Assembly: GCA_964424505.1 (NCBI GenBank)
Contig: CAYRIQ010000004.1
Span: 1-34,567, forward strand
Direction of reading: 5' to 3'
From: CAJBLF01 sp964424505
Lineage (GTDB): Bacteria; Patescibacteriota; Gracilibacteria; Absconditabacterales; Absconditicoccaceae
DNA length: 34,567 bases
In this document: positions 8,445 to 18,702 of the stretch, piece after piece
Layout: every line of letters begins with the position of its first letter
Position numbering within the stretch: the first letter of the stretch is position 1
Notes under the pieces: generated by a model
Seen by the model: the letters and a program-made list of their open reading frames with translations, nothing else
Told to the model about the DNA's origin: nothing
The model's database searches: none
Made by a program: the position numbers and the translations under genes

Positions 8445-8870
8445 ATGGATACACAGGAAAATATTCACAACATTATAGATTACGAACTTCACTATCATTT
8501 TTCTAAAAGTGGAGGTCCTGGCTGACAACATGTAAATAAGACAGAAAGCAAAGCTGAGCTCTATTTTAATATACAAAATTCTCAATATTTGACACCTAAG
8601 CAAAAAGAAAGATTGATAGCATTAGCAGGAAATAAAGTACATCATGAAGAAAACATTCTGATTATGACCTGTCAAGAAGAACGTTTTCAAAGAGCCAACA
8701 AAGAAAAGGTAATACAATATTTTACAGAATTGATTATGAAAGCAATTATCGAGCCCAAAAAAAGACTTTCCACTAAGCTACCAAAAGCTGAACGTGAAGC
8801 CCGTCTTCTAGCAAAAAAACATACAAGCACTATAAAACATCTTAGACAAACACCGAAATGAGATGAATAA
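8445..8870 (+). CDS. arfB: ArfB/YaeJ-type peptidyl-tRNA hydrolase (ribosome rescue)
   Basis: 141 residues, ArfB-sized. The catalytic loop near residues 23-33 is KSGGPGGQHVNK, the RF-type GGQ motif that hydrolyses peptidyl-tRNA in the ribosomal A site. There is no codon-recognition domain. The C-terminal tail is strongly basic and helical (KKRLSTKLPKAEREAR, then KKHTSTIKHLRQTPK), as in ArfB, where it probes the empty mRNA channel. The second Gly of GGQ is encoded by TGA, so the protein requires the recoded UGA for its own catalytic residue. A final UGA (TPKGDE) precedes TAA. Upstream of argS in a translation-related run. Confidence 0.92.
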
Positions 8871-8906
8871 TACTCCAGTAAAATTTACTATTTATCTTAG
8901 ATAATT

Positions 8907-10793
8907 ATGCTTTCTATCTACAAAAAATATTTTGCAGAACTATTGGCTACCCATATACTTCTTTCTGTAGAAAAAATTTTGGCTATGATAGAAATTCCAC
9001 CAGAAAATATTTCTGGTGATTTTGCATTTCCTTGTTTTAAGCTTTCAAAACTACTTAAACAGTCTCCTCAAACTCTAGCTGAAGCATTGGTAAAAAAATT
9101 AACATCTGATCATTTTTCCTCGTTTGAACATTTCACTTGATACGTAAATGCTCACATTAACAAAACGAATTTTGTTGTGGATATGTTTTCTCAGCCAACT
9201 CCATTACAAAAGAATATCGATGAAAAAATAATGATAGAATATATGAACGCTAACCCAAACAAACCCCTTCATATTGGTCAGGCAAGAAATGTTTGTATAG
9301 GTGATAGTATGAGAAGAATATATGAAGACCTATGATACAAAGTCCATGCGTTTAATTATGGTGATGATAGTGGAGTTAATGTTTGATATAATATTGTGTG
9401 ACATTTATTTTATGGATATGATGTAGATACTGAAAAAAAATACGATCATTATTGTGGAAAGATTTATGAAGAGATGAGAAAAAAAGAAGAAGATCCAAAA
9501 TTTAAAACATTACTATCCACGACATTACGCAATATTGAGACATGATCTGATGATAAACTGAGTCAACTTCATTATACTTATACGAGAAAATGCGTTATCA
9601 ATCAAATCAGAACCTGCTGGAGAATGAATTCATTTTTTGATGCAATTGCCTGGGAAACAAACGTTCTACATCTCAATTTTTTTTCTGACGCACTTACTTT
9701 ACTCAAGGAAAAATGATTTGTAAAATTTATCGAAACATGAGATGCAAAAGATTGTCGAGTGCTTGATCTTTCTTCACTTCCTGAATATAGTAAAGAAGAA
9801 AAACAATATCAAATACTTGTAAAATCCGATGGTGTGGCGACATATATAGCAAAAGATATTGCGTTCGCGCTTTGGAAACTTGGCTATATTTCCAAAAATT
9901 TTGGGTATGCTATTTTTGATCAAGATCCTAGATGATGTACCGTATACACTACGACTTCTCACATAGACCCTCAGGAAAACCACTATAATTTTGGAAATTA
10001 TGATACTGCAATTACGGTTATAGACAATAGACAAATACCAGCTCAAACTATTGTAAAATCTACATTTACTTTGTTGAAATACACAACAACACACAAACAT
10101 TATCGTCCCCTAGGCTATGGTGTAGTGTATCTCACTCCTCAAACGCTTATCAAATTATGATATGTACTGAGCCCAGAAGAGCTTGCAGAAAAAAGACTTC
10201 CCTTTTCTAGTAGAAAATGACGAACCGTGACTATAGATGAGATGTTGGATATGTTACATACAAAAGCATATACTGAAACCAAATCTAGAAATCCAGAAAA
10301 AAATAATGAACGATTAACTACTGTTGCTGAGTGCTTAGCTGTATCTGCTTTAAGATTTTTTTTGATCAGAGGAGATGTAGCTAGAGATATTATATTTGAC
10401 CTTGATGAAGTATTGGATATGCAAGGAGAAACAGGAGCATATATTTTATATACCTGAGCAAGGATACAGAGCATCATTGATAGTGCAGGAGATATCTCTT
10501 GAGAACATATTGAATATACGTTACTTCAAGAAGAAATAGAATTTGCTCTTATAAAAAAAATAAGTTCGTATGAGGATATCATCATGAAAGCAAAGGATGA
10601 TTTAGCTCCTCACTATATAGCAAAATATTGTTTTGATTTGGCTCAACTAGTAAATAGTTATTATGCTCATACTAAAATACTATGAGACAATTATTCCCTC
10701 AAATGTACAAGAATATACTTATTAAAACAGGTAAGAGAAACATTGAAAAAATCGATGAATTTGATAGGCATGAAATTTTTGGAAAGAATGTAA
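8907..10793 (+). CDS. argS: Arginyl-tRNA synthetase
   Basis: 628 residues, class I synthetase. The N-terminal Add-1-like domain (GDFAFPCFKLSKLLKQSP) spans ~1-95. The catalytic Rossmann fold starts at MNANPNKPLHIGQARN, where the HIGH signature reads HIGQ. FNYGDDSGVNVG and VLDLSSLPEY follow. The KMSKS-equivalent loop is PFSSRKGRTVTIDEML. The C-terminal DALR-type anticodon-binding helices include LAVSALRFFLIRGD and ILYTGARIQSI. Many UGA glycines (for example ILVKSD precedes none, while YEDLGYK and ILGDNYS use one each). It starts 36 nt after arfB and ends 17 nt before tyrS, so the three are probably co-transcribed. Confidence 0.95.
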
Positions 10794-10810
10794 TTTTATT
10801 CTATTTATAT

Positions 10811-12133
10811 ATGCATATGCATTTACGTGAAGAACTAGAAAAATGCGGTTTGATTTATCAATTTACTGATGATCGTCTTTTTGATCTCTACGAAAAATGA
10901 GGACAAAAATTTTACTGTGGATTTGATCCAACATCAGATTCTTTACAACTTGGAAATTTTGTCAGTTTTATGACTGCAGTACATTTTATGAAAAGGAATA
11001 ATACCTTCGTGATGATTATTTGATGAGCTACATGAATGATTGGCGACCCTAGTTTCAAAACGGGCGATAGAGTGATGCTTGATGAAAAAACTCTCAGATA
11101 TAATGAACAAGCTATCACCAAACAAGTTAAAGAGATTTTGGACAATCTTAAAACGCTCACATGATACAATTTTACCTTTGAAGTAATAAATAATTATGAT
11201 TTTTATAAACATATGAGTGTTTTTGAATTTTTGAGTACTGCAGGGAAATATATTACCGTAAACAATATGCTGAGTAAAGAATCAGTGAAAAAAAGAATTG
11301 AAAATCCAGAAATGAGTATCACGTATACTGAGTTTAGTTATATGCTTTTGCAATGATATGATTTTCTTACGTTATATGAAAAGCATAAAGTAAAATTACA
11401 AATTGGCGGTTCTGATCAATGGGGAAATATGGTTACCGGGACAGAAATGATTAGAAAAAAAATAGGTAATGACGCTGATAGTTTTGTTTTAACTTTTCCA
11501 CTCATTACTGATTCTACAGGAAAAAAATTTGGGAAATCTGAATGAAACGCCATTTTTCTTGATCCGAGAAAGACAAGCCCATATTTTACATATCAATACT
11601 TTATGAATACTACCGATGATGATGTAGAAAAATATCTCAAAATTTTTACTTTACTTGAATTTGATGTGATAGAAGATATTGTACAGACTCACAAAAAAAA
11701 CCCAGAACTCAGATACGGACAAAAACAATTATCCAATTATCTTATTACTACTGTTTACGGCGCGCAATCAGCTGATCAATCAATCAAAATTTCAGATATC
11801 CTTTTTGGTCAATGAGATAAAATACAGACTATAAAAACCATGTCTCACAATGACTTGCAAGCACTCCAAAAAGAAACAGGTGGATATTCTCTTACTCTTG
11901 AAACATGAAACAATAATCCAGATTGGAAAGTATTGGATATATTTACGCAAAGTGGACTTACAGAATCCAATGGTGAAGCCAAAAAACTTATTGCCTCATG
12001 ATCACTGTATTGTAATGAAATCAAAATTACCGATGTACAACATGTTGTCAAACTAGAAGACTTTGTCAATGATGCTCTTCTTTTGAGAAAAGGTAAAAAA
12101 CAATATAAAATACTTCGTATCTGTGAAAAATAA
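10811..12133 (+). CDS. tyrS: Tyrosyl-tRNA synthetase
   Basis: 440 residues, the usual bacterial TyrRS size. The active-site entrance CGFDPTSDSLQLGNFV carries QLGN where HIGH or HLGH is expected, so the first catalytic His is Gln. Next come IGGATGMIGDPSF and the tyrosine/ATP site LQIGGSDQWGNMVTG. The KMSKS loop is KKFGKSEGN, the normal TyrRS form. A C-terminal S4 RNA-binding domain covers ~365-435 (VLDIFTQSGLTESNGEAKKL). Two Met codons (10811, 10817) are both possible starts. UGA glycines occur in conserved places such as EKGGQKFY and GKSEGNAIF. Confidence 0.95.
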
Positions 12134-12270
12134 ATTTGTCTACTTTGTCTATTTGTTTGTCCAGTTCATACGTACAAAGTATCTTTATTTTTCTCTTGCA
12201 TTAAAACGGCAAAAAACTAAAAAATGTTGTTTACATGTTTTTTGGTTTTTTAGAAATTTTATTTATTTTA

Positions 12271-12281
12271 TATAGTAGCAA
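12271..12281 (+). promoter_or_regulatory. Leaderless-type -10 box before secD
   Basis: TATAGT (12271-12276) is followed by only AGCAA before the ATG at 12282. A start 6-7 nt after the -10 box would fall on the start codon itself. No clear -35 hexamer was seen in the T-rich upstream region. Confidence 0.45.
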
Positions 12282-13985
12282 ATGAAAATTAGCAAGAAAA
12301 TGATTTTTGGTGCACTTTTTATTGTATCCTTACTGTTTATCTTTTTTGTAGGAAGATCTTTTGATGCACAAACTGGCGCAAGAAAGTTTATATTTACTAC
12401 AAATGGTTTATCTCATTTTAGAAAAGGACTTGATGTCTCTGGAGGGACAAAACTTGTCTACAAAATTTCTTATGATAAATATGAAAAAATATATACCGAT
12501 GCAACAGAGCTTTCTGCTATCAAAAAAACTATAGAAAATATTATTATGAAAAACATCGACAATAGAATTTCTAAACTTTGAGTAAGTGACTATAAAGCGT
12601 ATGTACAAAATTTAGACAATCAACATTATATTGTAGTAGAAATTTGAGGTATTGCAGATCTTGATCAAGCTAAACAAATCATTGGGAAAACATTAGAACT
12701 TGAGTTTAAACTTCAAAACCCTGAAACTCCTACCAAAGCAACTCTCGCATGAAGAAAAACATTGGCCAATCAAGTCCTAGCTGAAATAAAAAAAAATCCA
12801 GAAAATATTCAAAAACTTCTTGAAGGAAGGATGTCAGAAAACATTTACCATAGTATATTTACTGGGAATACACTAGATCAGTTACCTGATATGTACAAAA
12901 ACAATCCAAAGCTTTTGAGCACTGCAGAAATAGGAAAATTGTATGGTATCATAGAAGGAAATTATACAACTATTTATCCTCAGCAAACAGAAAGCACTCT
13001 TACGCAAGGGACATGAGTTGCACTTAATTGATATACTATGTTTCGTGTAGTAGACAAAAAACAAGGAAAGGATGCATCTGGAAACGTTGCTACCTTGTAT
13101 GTATTTGAAGATATTTTTGTACAAGATAGAGAAACTCGAATACCAGCAACTGATGGGCAAACCATCCTTAATGGTGCTTATTTCAAATTTGCTAATACGA
13201 GCACATCAGAAATGGGTGAGGCTGTTGTGGTAATTAACTTAGATGAAAAGGGGAAAGAAATTTTTTGTAATGTGACTCAAGCAAACATAGGCAAACCTAT
13301 GGCAATTTTTGTATGAGGAAATTTATTGACTGCGCCAAATATTCAAAGCAAAATTTGTGGATGAACTGCAGAAATCAATGGATCATTTACTACAGAATCT
13401 GCAAAACTTCTTTCCAATTCATTGAATGAGTGAACTTTACCTGCACCATTGATTTTGATGCAAGAAGAAAAAATTAGTCCATCACTTGGAGATAATGCGT
13501 TAAATGGTGCATTACGAGCATGATTGGTTTGATTGATTGCTATTTTGATTCTTCTCTATGGTATGTACGGTATCAAAAAAATGGTGCTTACAGGGATTGT
13601 ATTGATTACCTTTTTGACGGTACTTGCAGCATTTATGAAACTTACTGATTATGCATTGTCATTGAGTGGAATAGCAGTTATTATCCTATCTATAGGAATG
13701 TGAGTTGATGCAAATATTTTGATTTATGAAAGACTACGTGAAGAACTTAAAGAAGGAAAAAGTATGGCCTGAGCGATTGATCATGCAAAAGAGAGAAGTT
13801 GGTCAGCTATTAGAGATGGGCAAATTAGCACAGGACTAATAGCATTTGTGCTATTTTCTATGGGGACTAATGTCTTTAAGTGATTTTGATCTATGCTTAT
13901 CGTAACTATGTTACTTACTTTATTTCTCAATGTTCCATTGACTAAAATACTTCTTCATACATTTTATACTACAAAAAAAGCATAA
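12282..13985 (+). CDS. secD: Protein translocase subunit SecD
   Basis: 567 residues, membrane subunit of the SecDF complex that uses the proton gradient to finish protein export through SecYEG. TM1 is residues ~7-24 (MIFGALFIVSLLFIFFVG). The first-domain signature is KGLDVSGGTKLVYKI. The large P1 domain follows, ending near PLILMQEEKISPSLG. Five C-terminal TM segments include GLVGLIAILILLYG and the conserved IGMGVDANILIYERLREEL. About fifteen UGA codons, including the Gly before VDAN. No secF follows; the next gene is an unrelated membrane protein. Likely starts from the leaderless-type promoter just upstream. Confidence 0.95.
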
Positions 13986-14010
13986 TTTTTTATCTTTTTA
14001 GTTGCTACTT

Positions 14011-17000
14011 ATGAAACAAAAAATCTTTTTGATTGTTGGTATTTTACTCTTAAGTTTTTTTGGAGTATCTATCTATAATGAATTTATGGTAAATCACACC
14101 TATTATCAAACTATGCTAACGAGTTGGGTAAATCGAAAATTGGTGATTTGGAGCGTTATCGCAGTATGTATTCCTATCGCATATATTATCAGATCAAAAA
14201 TATTTTCTGTGAAAAAGTTTTTTTTGTATATCATACCATTGACGCTTATGCTCTATACTACAGCATTTACCGTCATCAAAGATAGTATTATCTGATGATC
14301 TGCAGGGTTTATTATACTTATGATCAATACGCTCTTTATTTATTTTCTCGGGATGTATATTGTCCTAGGATTAAGTGCTTTTGGAACTCGAATATCCAAA
14401 AAATATATCAAATTTAAAGAAACAAGACGACAGGAAATGTTGATAAATTTCTGAATGTGACTGGGGGTTTTCTTGCTTATCATATATGTATTTTCTATGG
14501 TGCATTTGCTTCGAGGAGCAATCATTTGGATAATTTTTTTGTGATTGGGGTATATGGTTTGGTTTATGAAAAAAGACTTGATGCCTTATCTTACTATTAT
14601 TAGTGATGTCGCTCAAGAATTTAGAGGTTCTAATCTTAAAACTCAGTGGTGGAAATGGATAGGGATAGTCTTGTTGGCAATTTCTCTTATGTATTATCTT
14701 TATGGTTTTCAATTGTCTTATATCCCTTATTCAACTGCTTGGGATGCTAACCATGCATATATGTATATTCCCAAAGTTCTTGCCCAAAATCATGGAGTTA
14801 TGTGGTGAGATATTTGATGAGTTGCATCTATGGCATCATGACTTTGGCATATGTTTATTACCTTTTGGTTTGCGCTTTTCACACCTATCAAAAGTTGGTT
14901 TTGGATTGCTCCAGATACTATTGCCGTTGCTATGAATTTTTTGAGTGGAATATTTGTTTTGATTTTTGGAACATGACTTATCAAAGAAGTAGTGAGCTAT
15001 TTTGCATCAAAAAAAGATGAAGACGATACTATTACTACAATTGGTATGTATAGTTGATGGATGATGTTACTTTTTTGGCTGACTAGCTGAATGGGAGCAT
15101 TTTTGGTATTTGTAGACAATAAAACAGATCTTGGAGTAATGACATTGACTATTCTCGCTCTACTGTCTGGATTTATTTTCTTAAAACACATTTTAGACAA
15201 TCGTGAACATGGACTTAAACTCAATCGAGATTCACTCAAATATATTATCATTTCTGGAGTAATGTTTGCACGGGCATTGATGGCTAAACAAACTGCATTT
15301 ATTGATATAGCATTGTTTGCATTATTGTTGGTTGGACTTTGGATAGATAGTATCATTGCTATTGGACTAGGTATCATGACAATAGGCGCTACTGGTATTT
15401 TAAAGATTGCTAATGCACCAGATATGATGAATCCAATAACAGGAAAATATATTGTAGGAATATGAGCAATAGTAGTTGTCGTATGAATAATCAAAATGGT
15501 CATGAATAAGCATATCGTTCAAAAAAGTTTGTCAGATAAAAAACAATTATTGAAATATATTCTTATTTGGTGAGTTGCTTTGGTGGCAACCTTATTTGTT
15601 TTTAAGTGACCAAACCTTCTGATATATCAGATCAATAATGGTAGCTTTAGTCCTTGAAGTTTTATCAAAAGCGTCTTATTGGGTAAAAATAATACACCAA
15701 AACTATTGCTAGCTACAAGAGATACTACGGCATTGACACAACAAACTACAATAGATAAAGCTATCATCAATACCTTGCCTCTTTCAGTAGACCAATGTAA
15801 AGGGACAACTTTTACTGAGGAAGAATTAGCTACAGGGACCAGAAAAGCAATATCTTCAAATGAAGATGTAGGAAGATATGTCGGATATGGATGGAAAGAA
15901 ATCACTAAGTGACCAGGTCTCAATCTATGATATGGATTGCTTAGATTATTCTATCCTAAAAATAATGAGTGTTATGGTACCAATAGCCAAGCAAAACTGT
16001 TGTGTAAAAATGCTCAGGCGATAGATAACTTTAATGTGCCTACCTTACAAACTATTTTTACAAAAGTCAAAAAGTGAACAGAAGCATACAATCTTTTAAG
16101 TTGAGCACTTGCTGCTTATCAGCAAAAATGAAGTGGAATTATAATCAATCCTACAGAATATAGAGATTATATTGTGGCACTGAGACAATATTATCAAAAT
16201 CATTCCATCAAAACTGATGCTGGAAAAATAAATATACCTTATAGATATCTTATACCATTTAATGTTACCTTCAATCGATCATTACAAAATCTAAGTAGTT
16301 ATTATACCGATATTTGATTTGTATGGTTATTGTTGTTTATGCTTTTGATACTCGGATTTTTTTATACCCTTTTCAACCAGCATCGTTACAAGCAAGATAA
16401 TAATTTGATGGTGCTTTCAAGCATTACTATCATTTGACGAGGTGTATGGTGGATTATCTGATGAGGTATCGTTTGGTACGGTATGGGGCTTGTAGTATGG
16501 ACAGTCATTGCCGTTGCTATGATTTTAAGAGATATATTTCAACACTCCGAAGATGAATCACAAAAAACCATGATGTATATCATATTATTTTTGTTGGCTA
16601 TTCGATGATTGATACAATTTACCCTCAATTTTGTAAGAATTTCTTCTCAATGAGGAGGTGGTCCCTTCCTTCGATATAAAATGAATAATGGTAAAACTAC
16701 TGAAATAACTACAACACTCCAACAAAAAGAAGTGGTAAAAGTTGGATATGGACAACAAGATGTTTTTGATCTTCAATTTCCTCATTATAATAAATTTATT
16801 GATTATGTAAAAAATAGAAAAAATACTGATGGAGTATTGATTGCTGGGACATATATGCAATATTTCTTAGATAATCAGTGGAACATTAAAGGAGATGGAA
16901 TGCTTAGTTGGTTTCGAGAACAAAATAGTGATGGTAATATGTGTAAGTCTTATCAAAGACTTAGAAATAGTAATCTCAAATATTTAGTTATAGATCCAAA

Positions 17001-17619
17001 CATTGGAACTGTAGTTATGGGAGAAGGAAACGAGTCACTCTTCAATAGATTTTTTGCTAAAAAAGATCCTGTGACATGAAAAATTCAAGAGGATGGAGCT
17101 ATTAGTAATTTAGTCAAACTTCGAAAAGCCTGATATATTTCGTTATTTTCAACTAATAATTTGTGAGCTAAATATGCATTTAGTCTTGATGATGCTGTAC
17201 TTAAAGCAAAATTTGGCAATATGAGTGAAGATGAGCTTATCTTTTTGAGAGCTAAACTTTCTATAGCAAGATTTTTTCCAGATGCTCAAGAACTTCTCAA
17301 TTTCATCTGAGAAGTATTTACTAGTAGAATCAATAATGGTTTAGTAATAGGTGATATAGCTGATGTTTACGGAAAAACAATTGATGAAAAAAACGTAGCA
17401 ACAATTGCACAAAAAGTCCTTGCACAACAAGGAACACCAGAAGAGCTAAGTAAAACTGTTGAATGACTTTCGCAAGATGAAAGATTAATTCTGACTCAAT
17501 ATCTTGGATTGTTCAATCTTCTCAAAGCCAATAATCCTCAATATCAAGAATTTATCAACAATATTCTTTGACAAAGTCTTGGTGGAGGAAGTCAACTTAT
17601 TGTATTTGAATTAAATTAG
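14011..17619 (+). CDS. Very large multi-spanning membrane protein, possible GT-C glycosyltransferase
   Basis: 1202 residues with dozens of UGA glycines. Residues ~1-540 hold many hydrophobic segments, ~545-760 are soluble, ~765-875 contain further membrane helices (VWLLLFMLLILGFFYTLF, YIILFLLAIRGLIQF), and ~880-1202 are soluble. A loop at ~238-266 has STAWDANHAYMYIPKVL, an acidic-aromatic pattern reminiscent of catalytic loops in GT-C enzymes (PMT/STT3-like). The C-terminal part has GVLIAGTYMQYFLD and SNLKYLVIDPN, the 'variable residue then NLKYLVI' style seen in such enzymes. If correct it would transfer lipid-linked sugars to surface proteins. The alternative is a CPR-specific membrane protein of other function. 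It follows secD by 25 nt and may be co-transcribed with it. Confidence 0.8.
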
Positions 17620-17627
17620 TTTTGAAT

Positions 17628-17694
17628 GTTAAAAGGTTTTGAAAGTTACCAGTTATTATAACATTCTAAACCTTAAACATGTTAACCTTTTAAC
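17628..17694. repeat. Inverted repeat upstream of efp
   Basis: GTTAAAAGGTT (17628-17638) and AACCTTTTAAC (17684-17694) are perfect 11-bp inverted copies. Nested complementarity exists inside (AATGTT at 17625-17630 with AACATT at 17660-17665). There is no T-run after the right arm, so it is not a simple terminator. It ends 7 bp before the efp -10 box. Confidence 0.5.
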
Positions 17695-17701
17695 GTATTA
17701 A

Positions 17702-17713
17702 TATAATAGAGTC
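17702..17713 (+). promoter_or_regulatory. Leaderless-type -10 box before efp
   Basis: TATAAT (17702-17707) plus AGAGTC lead directly into the ATG at 17714, which would coincide with the transcription start. The -35 region is weak. Confidence 0.5.
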
Positions 17714-18265
17714 ATGAAGTTAGATGTTTCTGAAATCAAAAAAAATACCATACTAGAGATTGATGGTCAACTATTTAAAGTCGTGGATTTTTCTTTTATG
17801 CAAATGCAACAAAGACAAGGAAGTTATAGTTATAAGATGAAAAACCTTATCACGGGTGGTGTACAAGCATTCACCTATAAATCAGGGACAGTTCTTGAAA
17901 AAGGTGATGTGATTACCAAAAATGCTATTTTCTTGTATAGTGCAGGAGATAGTTATACCTTTATGGAAAATGATACTGGTGAAATGCATGACCTCAATAA
18001 AGATATGGTAGATGATATTGCTGGATATCTTAAAGAAAATATGGATTGTTTTGTAATGGTATATAAAGGAAATGTTATCAGTGTAATTTTACCACCAACA
18101 GTTTCGTACAAGATAGCTTCTACAGTTCCTGGAGTAAAAGGTGATAGAGCACAAGCAGGAAAAAAACCAGCTACATTAGAAACGGGTATGGAGATTATGA
18201 TTCCTCTTCACAAAAATGAAGGAGACACTATTACGTTAAATACACTTACTGGAGAAACCAACTAA
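17714..18265 (+). CDS. efp: Translation elongation factor P
   Basis: 183 residues in the three-domain EF-P plan: KOW-like domain I (ILEIDGQLFKVVDFS), OB domain II (TFMENDTGEMHDLNKDM), and OB domain III (VSYKIASTVPGVKGDRAQAG, then ETGMEIMIPLHKNEGD). It relieves ribosome stalling at polyproline by reaching toward the peptidyl-transferase centre. The domain I tip, normally KPGKG with a modified Lys or Arg, reads QMQQRQGS here. Aligned from KMKNLITGG, the modified position is Gln, with an Arg one residue later. All 16 glycines avoid UGA. Own promoter and own terminator make it monocistronic. Confidence 0.96.
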   Translation: MKLDVSEIKKNTILEIDGQLFKVVDFSFMQMQQRQGSYSYKMKNLITGGVQAFTYKSGTVLEKGDVITKNAIFLYSAGDSYTFMENDTGEMHDLNKDMVDDIAGYLKENMDCFVMVYKGNVISVILPPTVSYKIASTVPGVKGDRAQAGKKPATLETGMEIMIPLHKNEGDTITLNTLTGETN

Positions 18266-18290
18266 AAAAGATATAAGTATAAAGGAACTA

Positions 18291-18314
18291 GGAACATGGA
18301 AATGTTCCTTTTTT
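18291..18314 (+). terminator. Intrinsic terminator of efp
   Basis: A perfect 7-bp stem GGAACAT/ATGTTCC with a GGAA loop (18291-18308), running straight into a T-tract. Confidence 0.9.
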
Positions 18315-18702
18315 CTTTATCACCAAAAAATATAGGCATAATAGAGCTTTTTGTGTGGCTATTTTCCAATAAATTCATCTATAATAATATATATTTATCT
18401 ATTTTTTTAAACGTTCCGCTAGGGTTACTTTTTGGCATTACCCTCCCGCTTTGCGGGACAGGCGCCAACTAATGAAAAAACTCTAGCCAGATGCAGAACT
18501 CAGAACAGATACTTTATATACAGTGGGTCCCACTTCGTCTCGTTCCATTCTACTTCTTTATCTATGAATAGATTACTATCTCGTGGCGTGCATCTGGCGG
18601 ATGTACTATAGTCATTTTTATTCGTTAATTTTTTCTCCTATTTTAGCCACACATTTTCTTCTATTATGTCGAAATATATAACATCATCGCAGATCCCATT
18701 CC
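18315..18702. other. Gene-free stretch with repeat hairpin and long inverted repeat
   Basis: No gene found. It contains a half copy of the GGTTACTTTTT repeat (18422-18433), a hairpin CCCGC-TTT-GCGGG (18445-18457) of a type common in intergenic repeats, and the structured element at 18486-18598 listed separately. Confidence 0.5.
18486..18598. repeat. 113-nt element closed by a 10-bp inverted repeat; possible structured RNA
   Basis: GCCAGATGCA (18486-18495) and TGCATCTGGC (18589-18598) are perfect inverted copies. Inside lie AGTGGGTCCCACT (about 18522-18534) and ATCTA-TGAA-TAGAT (about 18560-18573). Three nested or side-by-side stems in a short gene-free stretch suggest a folded RNA or a small mobile repeat. 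Neither strand is favoured. Confidence 0.4.

Noticed and set aside
10139..10477. 112-residue minus-strand frame inside argS
   Set aside because: Antisense shadow of conserved argS sequence.
14997..15503. 168-residue open frame on the minus strand inside the large membrane protein gene
   Set aside because: Antisense shadow of a clear long gene; Ile/Asn-rich with no motif.
18486..18598. Integron attC site
   Set aside because: No GTTRRRY/RYYYAAC core boxes and no integrase nearby.
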